A DNA stretch of 64,000 nucleotides from Nevskia sp964451925 (GCA_964451925.1 CAYVKA010000001.1:1-64000); one strand, 5' to 3'; positions 1 to 8,157 are shown, numbered from the stretch's first letter. Notes: generated by a model from the letters alone, not told the origin. A program made the numbers and translations.

Positions 1-1161
1 GTCGACCAGCACCGCCACCGACAGCCGGCGCAGCCGTCCGACCGGTTGCCGCGTATGGCTGATGGTGCGGTCCAGCTCGTAATTGCGGGTGCTGGTGCGG
101 CTCTGCGAAGTCGGCTGATCCTGCGCCGCGGTGGCTGCCGCGGGCGCCGCCGGAGCGGCCGCGCCGGCAGCGGGCGCCGCTGGCGCGGCGGGCTTGGCGG
201 CGGCGGGCGGCTGGTTGCTGGTGGCCCCGGGAATGCCCTGCGCCGCGCCGCCGGTGCCGTTGCGGTTGATGTCCTCGCTGGTCTGCTCGCTGCGCACCAC
301 GGCGGAGTCCGGCTTGTAGCTCTCGTGCGCTTCTTCCGTCTCGGAGAAGTCCATGTCGGCCGCCACCTGCGCGCTGATGCGGCCGGGGCCGAGCATCGGC
401 GTCAGCAGCTGCTCGATGCGCCGCGTGTAATCGGCTTCGAGGCGATGGGTCTCGTCGAACTGCTCGGCGCTCTGCGCCGCGGCGCCGTCGCCGTCGGCAC
501 GGGTCAGCAGATGGCCGTACTGGTCGATCACGGTGACCGCGCTGGGCAGCAGCTCCGGCACGCTGGAGGCGACGATGTGCACGATCGACGACACCTGTCC
601 CTGCTCCAGCTGCCGCCCCGGATACAGCTCCACCAGCACCGAAGCGCTGGCATTGTCGCCATGGCGCACGAATGGCGAAGCCTTGGGCAAGCCCAGGTGC
701 ACGCGCGCCGCCTTCACCGGCTGCAGGCTGCCCACGGTGCGGGCCAGTTCCGTTTCCAGGGCCAGCTGATAGCGCGCGTTCTCGATGAACTGGCTGGTGC
801 CGAGACCCTGATCCTGCTGGATCATTTCGTAGCCCATCGCCGAGCCTTTGGGCAGACCCTGCGCGGCCAGGCGCATGCGCGCCTCGTACACCTTGTCGCC
901 CGGCACGTTGACGCTGCCGCTGGCCGGATCGAGCCGGAACGGCACACCCGCGCCACGCAGCGCCTCGGCCACCTCGGACGCGTCCTTCTCCGCCAGGCCC
1001 GGATACACCGGCACATAGTTGGGCTGCTGCGACCAGCTGAACATGGCCAGGCCGCCGGCCACGGCCAGCGCCAGGCCGATCAGCAGCGCAAGCTGCCGCA
1101 CCATGGGCAGGTCTTTCAGACCGCGCACCTGGCTGAAGCTGGGAACCGCGAGTTCTGCCAT
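1..1161 (-). CDS. fliF: Flagellar MS-ring protein FliF (C-terminal part cut by window edge)
   Basis: FliF forms the MS ring in the inner membrane, the base on which the export gate, rod and C ring assemble. The visible 387 codons start with MAELAVPSFSQ and show a first transmembrane segment near residues 22-43. The secretin-like ring-building region follows (MIQQDQGLGTSQFIENARYQ, then PASASVxLxLxPG-type sequence). An Ala/Pro-rich low-complexity stretch near residues 325-360 corresponds to the variable beta-collar linker of the family. The reading frame is open to base 1, so the second transmembrane segment and the FliG-binding tail lie outside. The ATG is 14 nt after the fliE stop, so the two are almost certainly co-transcribed from the sigma-54 type promoter ahead of fliE. 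Confidence 0.96.
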   Translation of the reverse strand, partial: MAELAVPSFSQVRGLKDLPMVRQLALLIGLALAVAGGLAMFSWSQQPNYVPVYPGLAEKDASEVAEALRGAGVPFRLDPASGSVNVPGDKVYEARMRLAAQGLPKGSAMGYEMIQQDQGLGTSQFIENARYQLALETELARTVGSLQPVKAARVHLGLPKASPFVRHGDNASASVLVELYPGRQLEQGQVSSIVHIVASSVPELLPSAVTVIDQYGHLLTRADGDGAAAQSAEQFDETHRLEADYTRRIEQLLTPMLGPGRISAQVAADMDFSETEEAHESYKPDSAVVRSEQTSEDINRNGTGGAAQGIPGATSNQPPAAAKPAAPAAPAAGAAAPAAPAAATAAQDQPTSQSRTSTRNYELDRTISHTRQPVGRLRRLSVAVLVD

Positions 1162-1175
1162 GGCTCAGTTCCGTC

Positions 1176-1496
1176 CTACAGCGGCATGTTCATGATGTCC
1201 TGGTAGGCGGCCACCATGCGGTTGCGCACCTCCACCATGCCGCGGAACGACACTTGCGCTTTGCTGGTGGCCAGCATCACGCTGGACAGGTCGGTATTCG
1301 GATCACCCATCTCGAAGGCGCGCTGCAGCCGCGCCGCGTCGCTCTGGGCGTTGTTGACGTTGTCGATGGAAGTCTTCAGCAGCGAGCCGAAATTGTCGGT
1401 GGCGGCAGCGGGCTTGGCGGTGCTCTTGGTCTGCGCCGCCTGCGCGCCGAGGGCCCGGATCTGGGCCAGCACACTGTTGACATTGATCTCGTTCAT
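1176..1496 (-). CDS. fliE: Flagellar hook-basal body complex protein FliE
   Basis: FliE is the small adaptor joining the MS ring/export gate to the proximal rod. The 106-residue product has the usual length. Its C-terminal half carries the conserved helix region (MLATSKAQVSFRGMVEVRNR followed by MVAAYQDIMNM) that identifies the family, after an Ala/Thr-rich N-terminus. It is the first gene of the fliE-fliF operon. A sigma-54 type element lies 46 nt upstream, and a GAGGAATT ribosome site precedes the ATG. Class II expression under FleQ and RpoN, both encoded immediately upstream, is the expected mode by analogy with Pseudomonas and Xanthomonas. Confidence 0.97.
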   Translation of the reverse strand: MNEINVNSVLAQIRALGAQAAQTKSTAKPAAATDNFGSLLKTSIDNVNNAQSDAARLQRAFEMGDPNTDLSSVMLATSKAQVSFRGMVEVRNRMVAAYQDIMNMPL

Positions 1497-1541
1497 TCAG
1501 AATTCCTCGCGACGGCTTGCGCCGGGCTTCCGTCGCAGGGG

Positions 1542-1557
1542 AGCAAGTCCCATGCCC
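1542..1557 (-). promoter_or_regulatory. Sigma-54 promoter of fliE-fliF
   Basis: On the minus strand the sequence reads GGGCATG-GGAC-TTGCT. It has the invariant GG and GC dinucleotides 10 nt apart and matches TGGCACG-N4-TTGCW well. The -12 element is 46 nt from the fliE ATG. It lies in the gap between fleQ and fliE. Confidence 0.75.
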
Positions 1558-1593
1558 GCACGCTGCGACGCATTTCCGGCGCCCCGTTTGGCT

Positions 1594-3075
1594 TCAGGCC
1601 TTGAGTTGCTCGCGCTCCTCGAAGTCACGGTGCAAGCCGTACTTGCGCAGCTTTTCCACCAGGGTGGTACGGCGCGTGTTGAGCAGCTTGGCGGCGTGGG
1701 CCACGACACCGCAGGACTGCTGCAGCGCCTGGCGGATCAGGCTGATCTCGATCCCTTCGATGTAATCCTTCAGGTCCAAACCCTTGCTCGGCAGATAGGA
1801 CTGCGCGGGCGTCGGCACCGGTGCCGGCGCCGGCGTCGCGGCCTCCGCCAGCCAGCCGCGCGCGGTCTGCTCTTCCGGTTCCGGCAGCACCTCCTCCACC
1901 GCCGGCGAAGCCGCGGCCGCGCCGCGGTAGCGCTGCGGCAGGTCGGCGGCGGTGACCGGAGCATCCGGATACAGCACCGCCAGACGCTCGATCAGATTGG
2001 ACAGCTCGCGCACATTGCCGGGCCAGCGATAGCCGCGCAGCGTATGCACCGCCTCCGCCGACAGCCGCACGCTGCCGTGTCCGGAGCGCTCCTGCGCGGC
2101 GATCAGGTCGTCGATCAGCAAGGGCAGATCTTCCAGGCGGTCGCGCAGCGGCGGCATCTCGATCGGGAACACGTTGAGGCGGTAATAGAGGTCCTCGCGG
2201 AAGTTGCCCTTGATGATGGCCTCCTCCAGGTCACGGTGCGTCGCGGCGATCACGCGCACGTCGCAATGGATGCTGCGGCTGGAGCCCACCCGCTCATAGG
2301 TCCGCTCCTGCAGCACGCGCAGGATCTTGACCTGCATCGGCAGGCTCATGTCGCCGATTTCGTCGAGGAACAGGGTGCCGCCTTCGGCCATCTCGAAACG
2401 CCCGCGGCGCGAGGTGATGGCGCCGGTGAACGCACCCTTCTCGTGACCGAACAGCTCGCTCTCCAGCAACTCCGCAGGGATGGCGCCGCAGTTGACCGCA
2501 ACGAACGGCCGGTCGCGGCGGCTGGACTGGGCATGAATGGCGCGGGCGACCACTTCCTTGCCGGTGCCGGACTCGCCGGTGATCAGCACAGTGCTGTCGT
2601 GCGGCGCCACCTGCTCGATCATGCGCCGGGTGCGGCGCACCACCGTGGAATTGCCGGTGGGGCCGTTGGCCGGCGCGGCGCCGCGCGTCTTGCCCTGGGC
2701 GCTGCCGCGCAGCTGGCCGGCACGGCGCAGGGCCTCGCTCAGCTGGGTGTACTTCACCGGGTAGTCCAGCGCCAGGCAGGCGCTGCGGTCCAGACCCAGC
2801 ATGTCGACCAGCGACTCATAGTAATGGGCCAGCACCAGCACCGGCGGATGGTAGCGGTCACGCCGCAGCCACTCGGTGAAGCGGACCAGCGCCGGCTTGT
2901 CGTCGGTGCGGCCGAAGATCACCGCCAGCCAGTCCTGCTGCTGCCTCTGCTCCAGCGACAACTGCTCCGGCGAAGTCAGCAGCATCGGCGTGTAGTCGAT
3001 GAAGCGCAGCACCGCGCCGATCATCTCCAGACGCTGCTCGTCGGCGTCGATCACCAGAACCCTGGACTCAGTCAT
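1594..3075 (-). CDS. fleQ: Sigma-54-dependent flagellar master regulator FleQ/FlrA
   Basis: This is an enhancer-binding protein that activates sigma-54 flagellar promoters; in pseudomonads FleQ also senses c-di-GMP. The 493-residue product has a receiver-like N-terminal FleQ domain (about 1-120) and an AAA+ domain with Walker A GESGTGKE (about 167-174). The sigma-54 contact loop GAFTGA is at about 214-219 and Walker B follows (GTLFLDEIGDM). A Pro/Ala-rich linker separates this from a Fis-type helix-turn-helix in the last 50 residues. I chose the ATG at 3075 over one 57 nt upstream because GAGGAACGATAC directly precedes it and the protein then starts at the conserved domain. It follows rpoN by 61 nt in the same direction. 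Confidence 0.94.
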   Translation of the reverse strand: MTESRVLVIDADEQRLEMIGAVLRFIDYTPMLLTSPEQLSLEQRQQQDWLAVIFGRTDDKPALVRFTEWLRRDRYHPPVLVLAHYYESLVDMLGLDRSACLALDYPVKYTQLSEALRRAGQLRGSAQGKTRGAAPANGPTGNSTVVRRTRRMIEQVAPHDSTVLITGESGTGKEVVARAIHAQSSRRDRPFVAVNCGAIPAELLESELFGHEKGAFTGAITSRRGRFEMAEGGTLFLDEIGDMSLPMQVKILRVLQERTYERVGSSRSIHCDVRVIAATHRDLEEAIIKGNFREDLYYRLNVFPIEMPPLRDRLEDLPLLIDDLIAAQERSGHGSVRLSAEAVHTLRGYRWPGNVRELSNLIERLAVLYPDAPVTAADLPQRYRGAAAASPAVEEVLPEPEEQTARGWLAEAATPAPAPVPTPAQSYLPSKGLDLKDYIEGIEISLIRQALQQSCGVVAHAAKLLNTRRTTLVEKLRKYGLHRDFEEREQLKA

Positions 3076-3136
3076 GTATCGTTCCTCGTGCTTCATGCAA
3101 TGCGGGTCGCCGCAGGTGGCAACCGGGGACAACCGT

Positions 3137-4585
3137 TCAGACCGCAGCGGCCAGCGGGCGGGCGCGTTCCGGCGCCGGGGGAATCTTCATCGACTCGCGG
3201 TACTTGGCCACCGTGCGCCGCGCAACGCGAACGCCGTTGCGCGCCAGCAGGGCGACGATCGCCCCGTCGCACAGCGGCGCAGCGCGGTTCTCACCGTCGA
3301 TGATGCGGCGGATCATGGCGCGCACCGCGGTGCCGGAGGTCTCGCCCTCGGTGCCGGTGATCTGGCTGGGGAAGAACGCCTTGAGCGGATAGACGCCCCA
3401 CGGCGTCAGCGCATACTTGCTCGACACCACGCGGCACACCGTCGATTCGTGCATGCCGATCTGCTGGGCGATTTCGCGCAGGGTCAGCGGCGCCATGCCC
3501 TCCTCGCCGCGGCGCAGGAACTCGCACTGCCGCGCGAACACCGCGCGCGCAGTCTTCAGCAGGGTTTCGTGACGCATCTGCAGCCCGTGCACCAGCCAGC
3601 GCGCCTGCTGCAGCTTGTCCTTCAGGCCGCGGTGCGGCGCGCCGCCGAGCAGCTTCTCGTACAGGCCGTTGACGCGGACCCGCGGCAGGGTCTCCGGATT
3701 CAGCTCCACCTTCCAGCTGCGCCCTCCGCCACTGATGACCACATCCGGCACCACGTGTTGCGCCGGCTCGCGCACGGTCGAGCCCGGCTTCGGGTCGAGG
3801 GCGCGGATCAGGCGCATGGCACAACCGAATTCATCCAGCGAGCAGCCGGCTTCGGACGCCACCAAGGCCGGGCTGCGCACCGCCAGCCGCTCCAGGTGGT
3901 TACGCACCAGGTGGTGCGCCAGCTGCAGGCCGGGGGTGTGTCCGGGCAGGTCCCCCAATTGCAGCAGCAGGCATTCGCGCAGATCGCGGGCGCCGAAACC
4001 GGTGGGCTCTACGCTCTGCACCCGCCGCAGGGCCTGCTCCAGCTCCTGCATCGACACCTGCCATTCCACCGGCAGGGCCTGCAGGATCTGTTGCAGCGGG
4101 GTGTCCAGATAGCCGTTGTCGTCGATGTGCTCCATCAGCGCCGACACCAGGCGCTGCTCGCGCTCGTCGGTGACGCAATGACGCAGTTGCGCCAGCGCGC
4201 GCATACGCAGGTCGGTGGAGTTCTGCGCGGCGGTGCGCGAACCGAACGGCGCATCATCCTCGTCGCAGGGCTCACCGCCGGACCAGGACTCGGCGCTGCT
4301 CCAGTCGAAATCGGCGTCGACCTTGTCGGCTGCCGCCGCGTCGCAGCCGGTAACGGCGCACTCGGTGCTGTCGGCCGGCACCGCCGCGGCGGTATCCTGC
4401 TCCGGGAACAAGGTGTCGGACTCTTCCTCGTCGCCGCCCTCTTCCAGCATGACGTTGGATTCCAGCGCCTGCCTCACTTCCTGTTCGAGTTCCAGCGACG
4501 ACAGCTGCAGCAGGCGGATCGACTGCAGCAGTTGCGGCGTCATCACCTGTTGTTGGCCGATGTGAAGTTTTAGTCTCGGTTCCAT
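3137..4585 (-). CDS. rpoN: RNA polymerase sigma-54 factor, flagellar-locus copy
   Basis: This protein directs RNA polymerase to -24/-12 promoters. The 482-residue product has region I at the N-terminus (KLHIGQQQVMTPQLLQSIRL), an acidic region II (about 45-100), the core-binding region, and a helix-turn-helix (LREIAQQIGMHESTVCRVVSSKY). The signature RpoN box ARRTVAKYRE is at about 455-464. An AGGAGG ribosome site precedes the ATG. Housekeeping rpoN normally sits with lptB, hpf and ptsN. Here it is between a PilZ gene and fleQ inside the flagellar cluster, the position of the second copy (rpoN2) in Xanthomonas. Whether another copy exists cannot be seen from this window. Confidence 0.95.
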   Translation of the reverse strand: MEPRLKLHIGQQQVMTPQLLQSIRLLQLSSLELEQEVRQALESNVMLEEGGDEEESDTLFPEQDTAAAVPADSTECAVTGCDAAAADKVDADFDWSSAESWSGGEPCDEDDAPFGSRTAAQNSTDLRMRALAQLRHCVTDEREQRLVSALMEHIDDNGYLDTPLQQILQALPVEWQVSMQELEQALRRVQSVEPTGFGARDLRECLLLQLGDLPGHTPGLQLAHHLVRNHLERLAVRSPALVASEAGCSLDEFGCAMRLIRALDPKPGSTVREPAQHVVPDVVISGGGRSWKVELNPETLPRVRVNGLYEKLLGGAPHRGLKDKLQQARWLVHGLQMRHETLLKTARAVFARQCEFLRRGEEGMAPLTLREIAQQIGMHESTVCRVVSSKYALTPWGVYPLKAFFPSQITGTEGETSGTAVRAMIRRIIDGENRAAPLCDGAIVALLARNGVRVARRTVAKYRESMKIPPAPERARPLAAAV

Positions 4586-5191
4586 TTCATTCCTCCTGAA
4601 GTCCGGTGCACATCCCGGGTGCGACTTATGTTTTGTTTCAAATCTCCAAACGGCCGGTCAGCGACGTCCTGATGTCTGGCTGCCTTGGCCGTGACGCCCG
4701 TCAAAACTCCGGCGTGCCCCCTCCACCTTCGGGCTCATGCCGGGTTCATGCTGAATGGAGTTGTGCTCCGCACGCGCGCCGGCAGCCCGTGCCGTTGTGC
4801 GGACATCGCGGGAGCCGGGGGACAGCGTGGAAAAGTCGGGGGCGTTGAAACTATGCGAAGGGGATTGCAGTCCGTCGATCCGGGCTCCGATATCGCACAG
4901 CACCGTCAGACCGTGACGGAAATCCGTGCCCACCGGGCTCTGTGGCTCCACCGTTTTCAATCGCACCTTGCATGTCCCCCGCTCGAACACCTGGGAGGCA
5001 TCCTATAAGTGCTTTGCGCGTTTGCTCGTGGCAAAAAATTACCATCCGTTTCACGACCGGTGAACGGTAGAAGCTGGGGGACTGTGCGGCCGAACGAGGG
5101 CTTTCAAGCGCCATTCGTCCGCCAGACGAACGGCAGTTGCGTGGTGACGCATTTTCGGCGTGCGCGTTGGCCGCGCAACCAGACCGCAAAT
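4586..5191. other. 606-bp intergenic region between the PilZ-like gene and rpoN
   Basis: I find no convincing gene here. Short open frames exist on both strands (for example 110 codons on the minus strand, 4658-4990), but their translations look random and lack a recognisable domain or good ribosome site. The stretch around 5028-5060 is locally AT-rich. It probably contains the rpoN promoter and leader, but I could not single out a good -35/-10 or -24/-12 pair. An inverted repeat lies at 5110-5134. Confidence 0.5.
5110..5134. repeat. Inverted repeat downstream of the PilZ-like gene
   Basis: The arms GCCATTCGTC and GACGAACGGC are separated by five bases, with one position that is a G-U pair in RNA. 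It lies 58 nt after the PilZ-like stop codon. No T-tract follows on the minus strand, so a classical intrinsic terminator is not supported. An RNA-stabilising hairpin is possible. Confidence 0.45.
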
Positions 5192-5752
5192 TCAGGTGGC
5201 GTTGCGCACCGGCTGACGTGTTTCCGCCACCTCGCGGCGATGCCGCTTGAAGACGTGACGCTCCAGCGCCACCTGGCAGAAATCCGGCACGGCGGCGAAT
5301 TCGGCGCTGACTTCGGTGGCCGACACGGCGACAATGCGCGCCGGCCAGCGCAGGGGCAGCGGCATCACCGGGTTGAGGTGCAGTTCTACGAGGCCGACGG
5401 ACCCTGGCGGCGGATCCCCGCTCCCCGCCTCCCAGCTCACCCCGTGCCAGGACAGGCGCAAGGCCAATGCGCCAGGACGCGGAGCCTGTAGTTGTATGAA
5501 GCTGCCGATCAGTTCCAGCAGCAGATCCAGCTTGTGGTGGATGCGGTGCAGTTCGAGCTCGGTCTGGGTCGGCTCCTCGCCCAGCTGGTGATGCTCCTCC
5601 AGCAGTGACACCGCGGTCAGGACGCGCGCGTTGGCTTCGGCCAGGCGCTCCGCTTCGGTTCCTTCCGGCAGTTGCTGCAGCGGCACCCAGCGCAGCGGCC
5701 GCCGGTCACGATAGGCCAGGCCTTCGCCGCCAGACTGCGGTGTGTTGTCCAT
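5192..5752 (-). CDS. Atypical PilZ-domain protein of the flagellar cluster
   Basis: The 186-residue protein looks like a PilZ barrel split by a helical insertion. An N-terminal basic RRPLR stretch (about 18-22) is followed by a long charged helix region (about 29-90, with heptad-like Leu/Glu spacing). Strand-forming sequence then contains LSWHGVSWEA where the usual D/NxSxxG lies. This layout resembles the tetrameric XCC6012-type PilZ of Xanthomonas, which has a heptad helix and does not bind c-di-GMP; that comparison is from memory. It lies between fliS and rpoN, where the chaperone gene fliT sits in some other bacteria. A GGAGGAG ribosome site precedes the ATG. A role in flagellar assembly or in FleQ/RpoN control is inferred from position only. 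Confidence 0.7.
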   Translation of the reverse strand: MDNTPQSGGEGLAYRDRRPLRWVPLQQLPEGTEAERLAEANARVLTAVSLLEEHHQLGEEPTQTELELHRIHHKLDLLLELIGSFIQLQAPRPGALALRLSWHGVSWEAGSGDPPPGSVGLVELHLNPVMPLPLRWPARIVAVSATEVSAEFAAVPDFCQVALERHVFKRHRREVAETRQPVRNAT

Positions 5753-5821
5753 TTGCTGCTCCTCCTGCCGGCTTCCGAGTTGACGGCTGCCTGCAAGCCG
5801 CGGGCCCGCCGGCCCGGCGCG

Positions 5822-6217
5822 CTAACCGACCTGCGGCGCGATGGCGTCCCAGCCGGCCTTGATGGTGCGCAGCAGGCCGATGACTTCCTGCACCGCGGCG
5901 GCGTCGTTATGCAGTTTGGCATGGATCAGCCGCCGCATCATGTAGTCATACAGCGCCGCCAGGCGCATGGCGATGTCGCCGCCGGCCTTGTAGTCGAGGA
6001 TGTCGTGCAGGTGGCCGAGAATGGCCTGGGTGGAATCAATTCCGCGCAGCTTGTCGGCCAGGTTGCCATGGGCGATGCCCGACAGTGCCAGCGCCAGGCG
6101 TTCCAGGGCGCCGTCGTACAGCATCGCGATCAGCCGGTGCGGCGAGGCATCGGTGAGCATCGACGTCACGCCGGACTCACGATATTGACGAACCGCTGCA
6201 TAGCCTCTGGGAACCAT
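5822..6217 (-). CDS. fliS: Flagellin export chaperone FliS
   Basis: FliS is a cytoplasmic four-helix chaperone that holds the C-terminal helix of newly made flagellin and prevents early polymerisation. The 131-residue product contains the hallmark segment SPHRLIAMLYDGALERLALA (about 25-45), followed by the QAILGHLHDILDYKAGGDIA and LYDYMMRRLIHA helices. GAGGT lies upstream of the ATG. A separate sigma-28 type promoter directly upstream (6255-6281) suggests fliS, and perhaps the PilZ-like gene after it, is transcribed late in flagellar assembly independently of fliD. Confidence 0.95.
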   Translation of the reverse strand: MVPRGYAAVRQYRESGVTSMLTDASPHRLIAMLYDGALERLALALSGIAHGNLADKLRGIDSTQAILGHLHDILDYKAGGDIAMRLAALYDYMMRRLIHAKLHNDAAAVQEVIGLLRTIKAGWDAIAPQVG

Positions 6218-6254
6218 CGCTGACCTCTGAAAAATGTTCTGCCCGACCCTCTTT

Positions 6255-6281
6255 TCATCGACCGGACGCGGGAAAACTTGA
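6255..6281 (-). promoter_or_regulatory. Sigma-28 promoter of fliS
   Basis: The minus strand reads TCAAGTTT-N11-GTCGATGA, seven of eight and six of eight matches to TAAAGTTT-N11-GCCGATAA with exact spacing. The expected start point leaves a leader of about 30 nt before fliS. Confidence 0.65.
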
Positions 6282-6292
6282 GGGACCCGGCA

Positions 6293-7702
6293 TTAATTTC
6301 CGGAGGACGACGACGAGGTGGTGCGCGGTGCGTAGAGCTGCGTCAGCAGGCTGGAGGTGTTCTTGTAGGCGGCGACGACGTTGTCCATGGCGTTGAATTC
6401 GGCGTTGTACTGCGCCGTCAGCTGCGTCGACTTGGCCGTCAGCTCCGTCAGCTGGGTGGTGATGCCGTCCACCTGGCTCTGCACCGCGGAGGTCTGGTTG
6501 TCGATGGTGCCGCCGGCGCCGGCGGCGGTGTTGAGCAGCGCATCCAGCTGTGTGCCCACGCCGTTGGTGCCCGAAAACAGGCTTTGCACGGCGCTGGCAT
6601 TCTGCTGCAGGGCGTTGCTCAACGTCGACGAATTCACCGTCAACGAACCGTCGGTATTGGTGGTGACGCCTATCTGCGACAGCAAGGTGAAGACGCTGGA
6701 CGAGGTTCCGGCACTGTCTCCGGTGATCGACTGCAGCTGCCGCGACAGATTCTCCACCGCCAGGTTGCCGAGCAGCGGTCCGGCGGTGCCGGAACTGGCG
6801 CTGCCGGAGGAGCTGGTGCTCCCCGGCGTATAGGCGACGTCGCTGCCGATCAGCGACAGCGCGGTGTTGTAGGCCGAGACGAAAGACTGCACGGCGCTGA
6901 TGCTGGCCTGGGTATTGGCGCTCACGGTCAGCGTCTGGGTGGTGCTGGGCGAAGCCGACACCAGGTTGAGGCTGACGCCGGTCAGCACATTCGACACGAT
7001 GTTCGAGGGGCTGTCGAAGGCCAGGTTGTCGATGGTGCCCGTGGCATCGCTGGCCGGCTGCGTGGTGGTGAAGCTGATCGGCGAGGACGACGAAACCGAC
7101 ACCGCGTTGGCGGTGCCGGTCTGGGTCGCCGACAGCAGCAGGTACGAACCGCTGCTGCCGTTGATGATGGTGGCGGTAACACCGCTGTTGTCGCTGGCGC
7201 TATTGATGGCCGACGCCAGGCCGGACAGCGTGTCGTTGCTGCTGCTCAGCGTGACCGTGAAGCTCTTGCTGCCGGCGCTGAAGGTATAGGGCCCGGTGCC
7301 GACGGTGGCGCTCTGGCTGCTGAACGACGTGGATTGCAGGTTATTGGCCTGCGCCAGCGTCTTGACCTGCACCTGGTAGGAGCCGGCGACGGCGCCGGTG
7401 CCCGCCGTGGCGGTGAACACCGAACTGCTGCTCGACTGTGTGCTGAGCTGCGACAGCGCGTTGCCGGTGGTGATGGCGTCGACTGCGCTCTGCAGGCTGG
7501 ACAGGGCCGACTTCACCGTGCCCAGCGCCGAAATGGTGGCCTGATCGGCCGTCTGGTTGGCTTGCAGCAGGGTCTGCTGCGGCTGGATGGTGGCGCTGAC
7601 CAGCGAGGTCACCAGCGAACTGATGTTGAGTCCGGAGCCCAATCCCTGCGAAGTGACCGTGCCGACCGTATTGGATCCCGCGGTTGCGAGGCTGACTGTC
7701 AT
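6293..7702 (-). CDS. fliD: Flagellar filament cap protein FliD (HAP2)
   Basis: FliD forms the cap at the filament tip and folds flagellin subunits into place. The 469-residue product begins with the conserved N-terminal region (LGSGLNISSLVTSLVSATIQ, about 20-40). It has a Ser/Thr-rich middle domain and ends with a coiled C-terminal region (about 405-460: VQSQVDGITTQLTELTAKS, then YNAEFNAMDNVVAAYKNTSS) that makes contact with the filament. It starts only 10 nt after flaG and is probably in the same transcript. Confidence 0.95.
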   Translation of the reverse strand: MTVSLATAGSNTVGTVTSQGLGSGLNISSLVTSLVSATIQPQQTLLQANQTADQATISALGTVKSALSSLQSAVDAITTGNALSQLSTQSSSSSVFTATAGTGAVAGSYQVQVKTLAQANNLQSTSFSSQSATVGTGPYTFSAGSKSFTVTLSSSNDTLSGLASAINSASDNSGVTATIINGSSGSYLLLSATQTGTANAVSVSSSSPISFTTTQPASDATGTIDNLAFDSPSNIVSNVLTGVSLNLVSASPSTTQTLTVSANTQASISAVQSFVSAYNTALSLIGSDVAYTPGSTSSSGSASSGTAGPLLGNLAVENLSRQLQSITGDSAGTSSSVFTLLSQIGVTTNTDGSLTVNSSTLSNALQQNASAVQSLFSGTNGVGTQLDALLNTAAGAGGTIDNQTSAVQSQVDGITTQLTELTAKSTQLTAQYNAEFNAMDNVVAAYKNTSSLLTQLYAPRTTSSSSSGN

Positions 7703-7712
7703 GGCTGCTCTC

Positions 7713-8060
7713 CTACACTGTCTTGCTCATCAATTGCGGACGCAGACGCTCCAGGCTCTGCGCGATGGCCAGCGCTTCCTGGCTCGGGATCTGCAGCAGC
7801 ACCTGGTTGTCCGTGGTGTCGACCACCGAGATCACCAGCTGTCCGGTGACGGCGTCGACCTTGAAATGCAGGCTGGTCTGAAGATCCTGCGCATGCTGGT
7901 TGAGCACCGCGGCAATGGCGTGCGGATCGGCGTTCGCGCCCGCGGTTGGCGGCGCGGTCGGGGAAACCGTCGCGCCCGGCGCCGGGGGGGCCGCGACCGT
8001 GCCGGCGAGGCTCGCCGAAACTGCTGCTATGACGCTGCTGCCGTTGATTGGATCGGTCAT
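7713..8060 (-). CDS. flaG: FlaG family flagellar protein
   Basis: FlaG proteins are small (about 110-140 aa) products encoded between flagellin and fliD in polar flagellates, and they affect filament length. The 115-residue product has an Ala/Pro-rich N-terminal half and the conserved C-terminal FlaG core (LHFKVDAVTGQLVISVVD, then QVLLQIPSQEALAIAQSLER). An AGCGGAG ribosome site precedes the ATG. It lies just beyond the fliC terminator, so it is expressed either by read-through or from an unseen promoter. Confidence 0.9.
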   Translation of the reverse strand: MTDPINGSSVIAAVSASLAGTVAAPPAPGATVSPTAPPTAGANADPHAIAAVLNQHAQDLQTSLHFKVDAVTGQLVISVVDTTDNQVLLQIPSQEALAIAQSLERLRPQLMSKTV

Positions 8061-8081
8061 GCTTGCGCACTCCGCTCAGCT

Positions 8082-8105
8082 TGCCGTTCCTGCGCCGGAA
8101 CGGCA
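8082..8105. repeat. Inverted repeat in the flaG leader
   Basis: The perfect nine-base arms TGCCGTTCC and GGAACGGCA are separated by six bases. It lies between the fliC terminator and flaG. No T-tract follows on the minus strand. It could stabilise the flaG-fliD message or act as an operator. Confidence 0.55.
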
Positions 8106-8106
8106 T

Positions 8107-8140
8107 AAAACCCCATGCCGGTTTGCCGCCGGCATGGGGT
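8107..8140 (-). terminator. Intrinsic terminator of fliC
   Basis: A 12-bp G+C-rich stem (ACCCCATGCCGG pairing with CCGGCATGGGGT) is followed on the minus strand by TTTTAT. It starts 17 nt after the fliC stop codon, so flagellin message ends here. Confidence 0.85.
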
Positions 8141-8157
8141 CGATCACTCGCGACCTG

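Noticed and set aside
46..1206. A 386-codon open frame on the plus strand opposite fliF
   Set aside because: Arg/His/Ala-rich antisense shadow typical of high-GC DNA. The minus strand encodes clear FliF.
1216..3303. A 695-codon plus-strand open frame opposite fleQ
   Set aside because: No recognisable domain and biased composition. The opposite strand encodes FleQ with all AAA+ motifs.
4658..4990. Possible 110-aa gene between the PilZ-like gene and rpoN
   Set aside because: No family, no good ribosome site, and similar open frames exist on the opposite strand.
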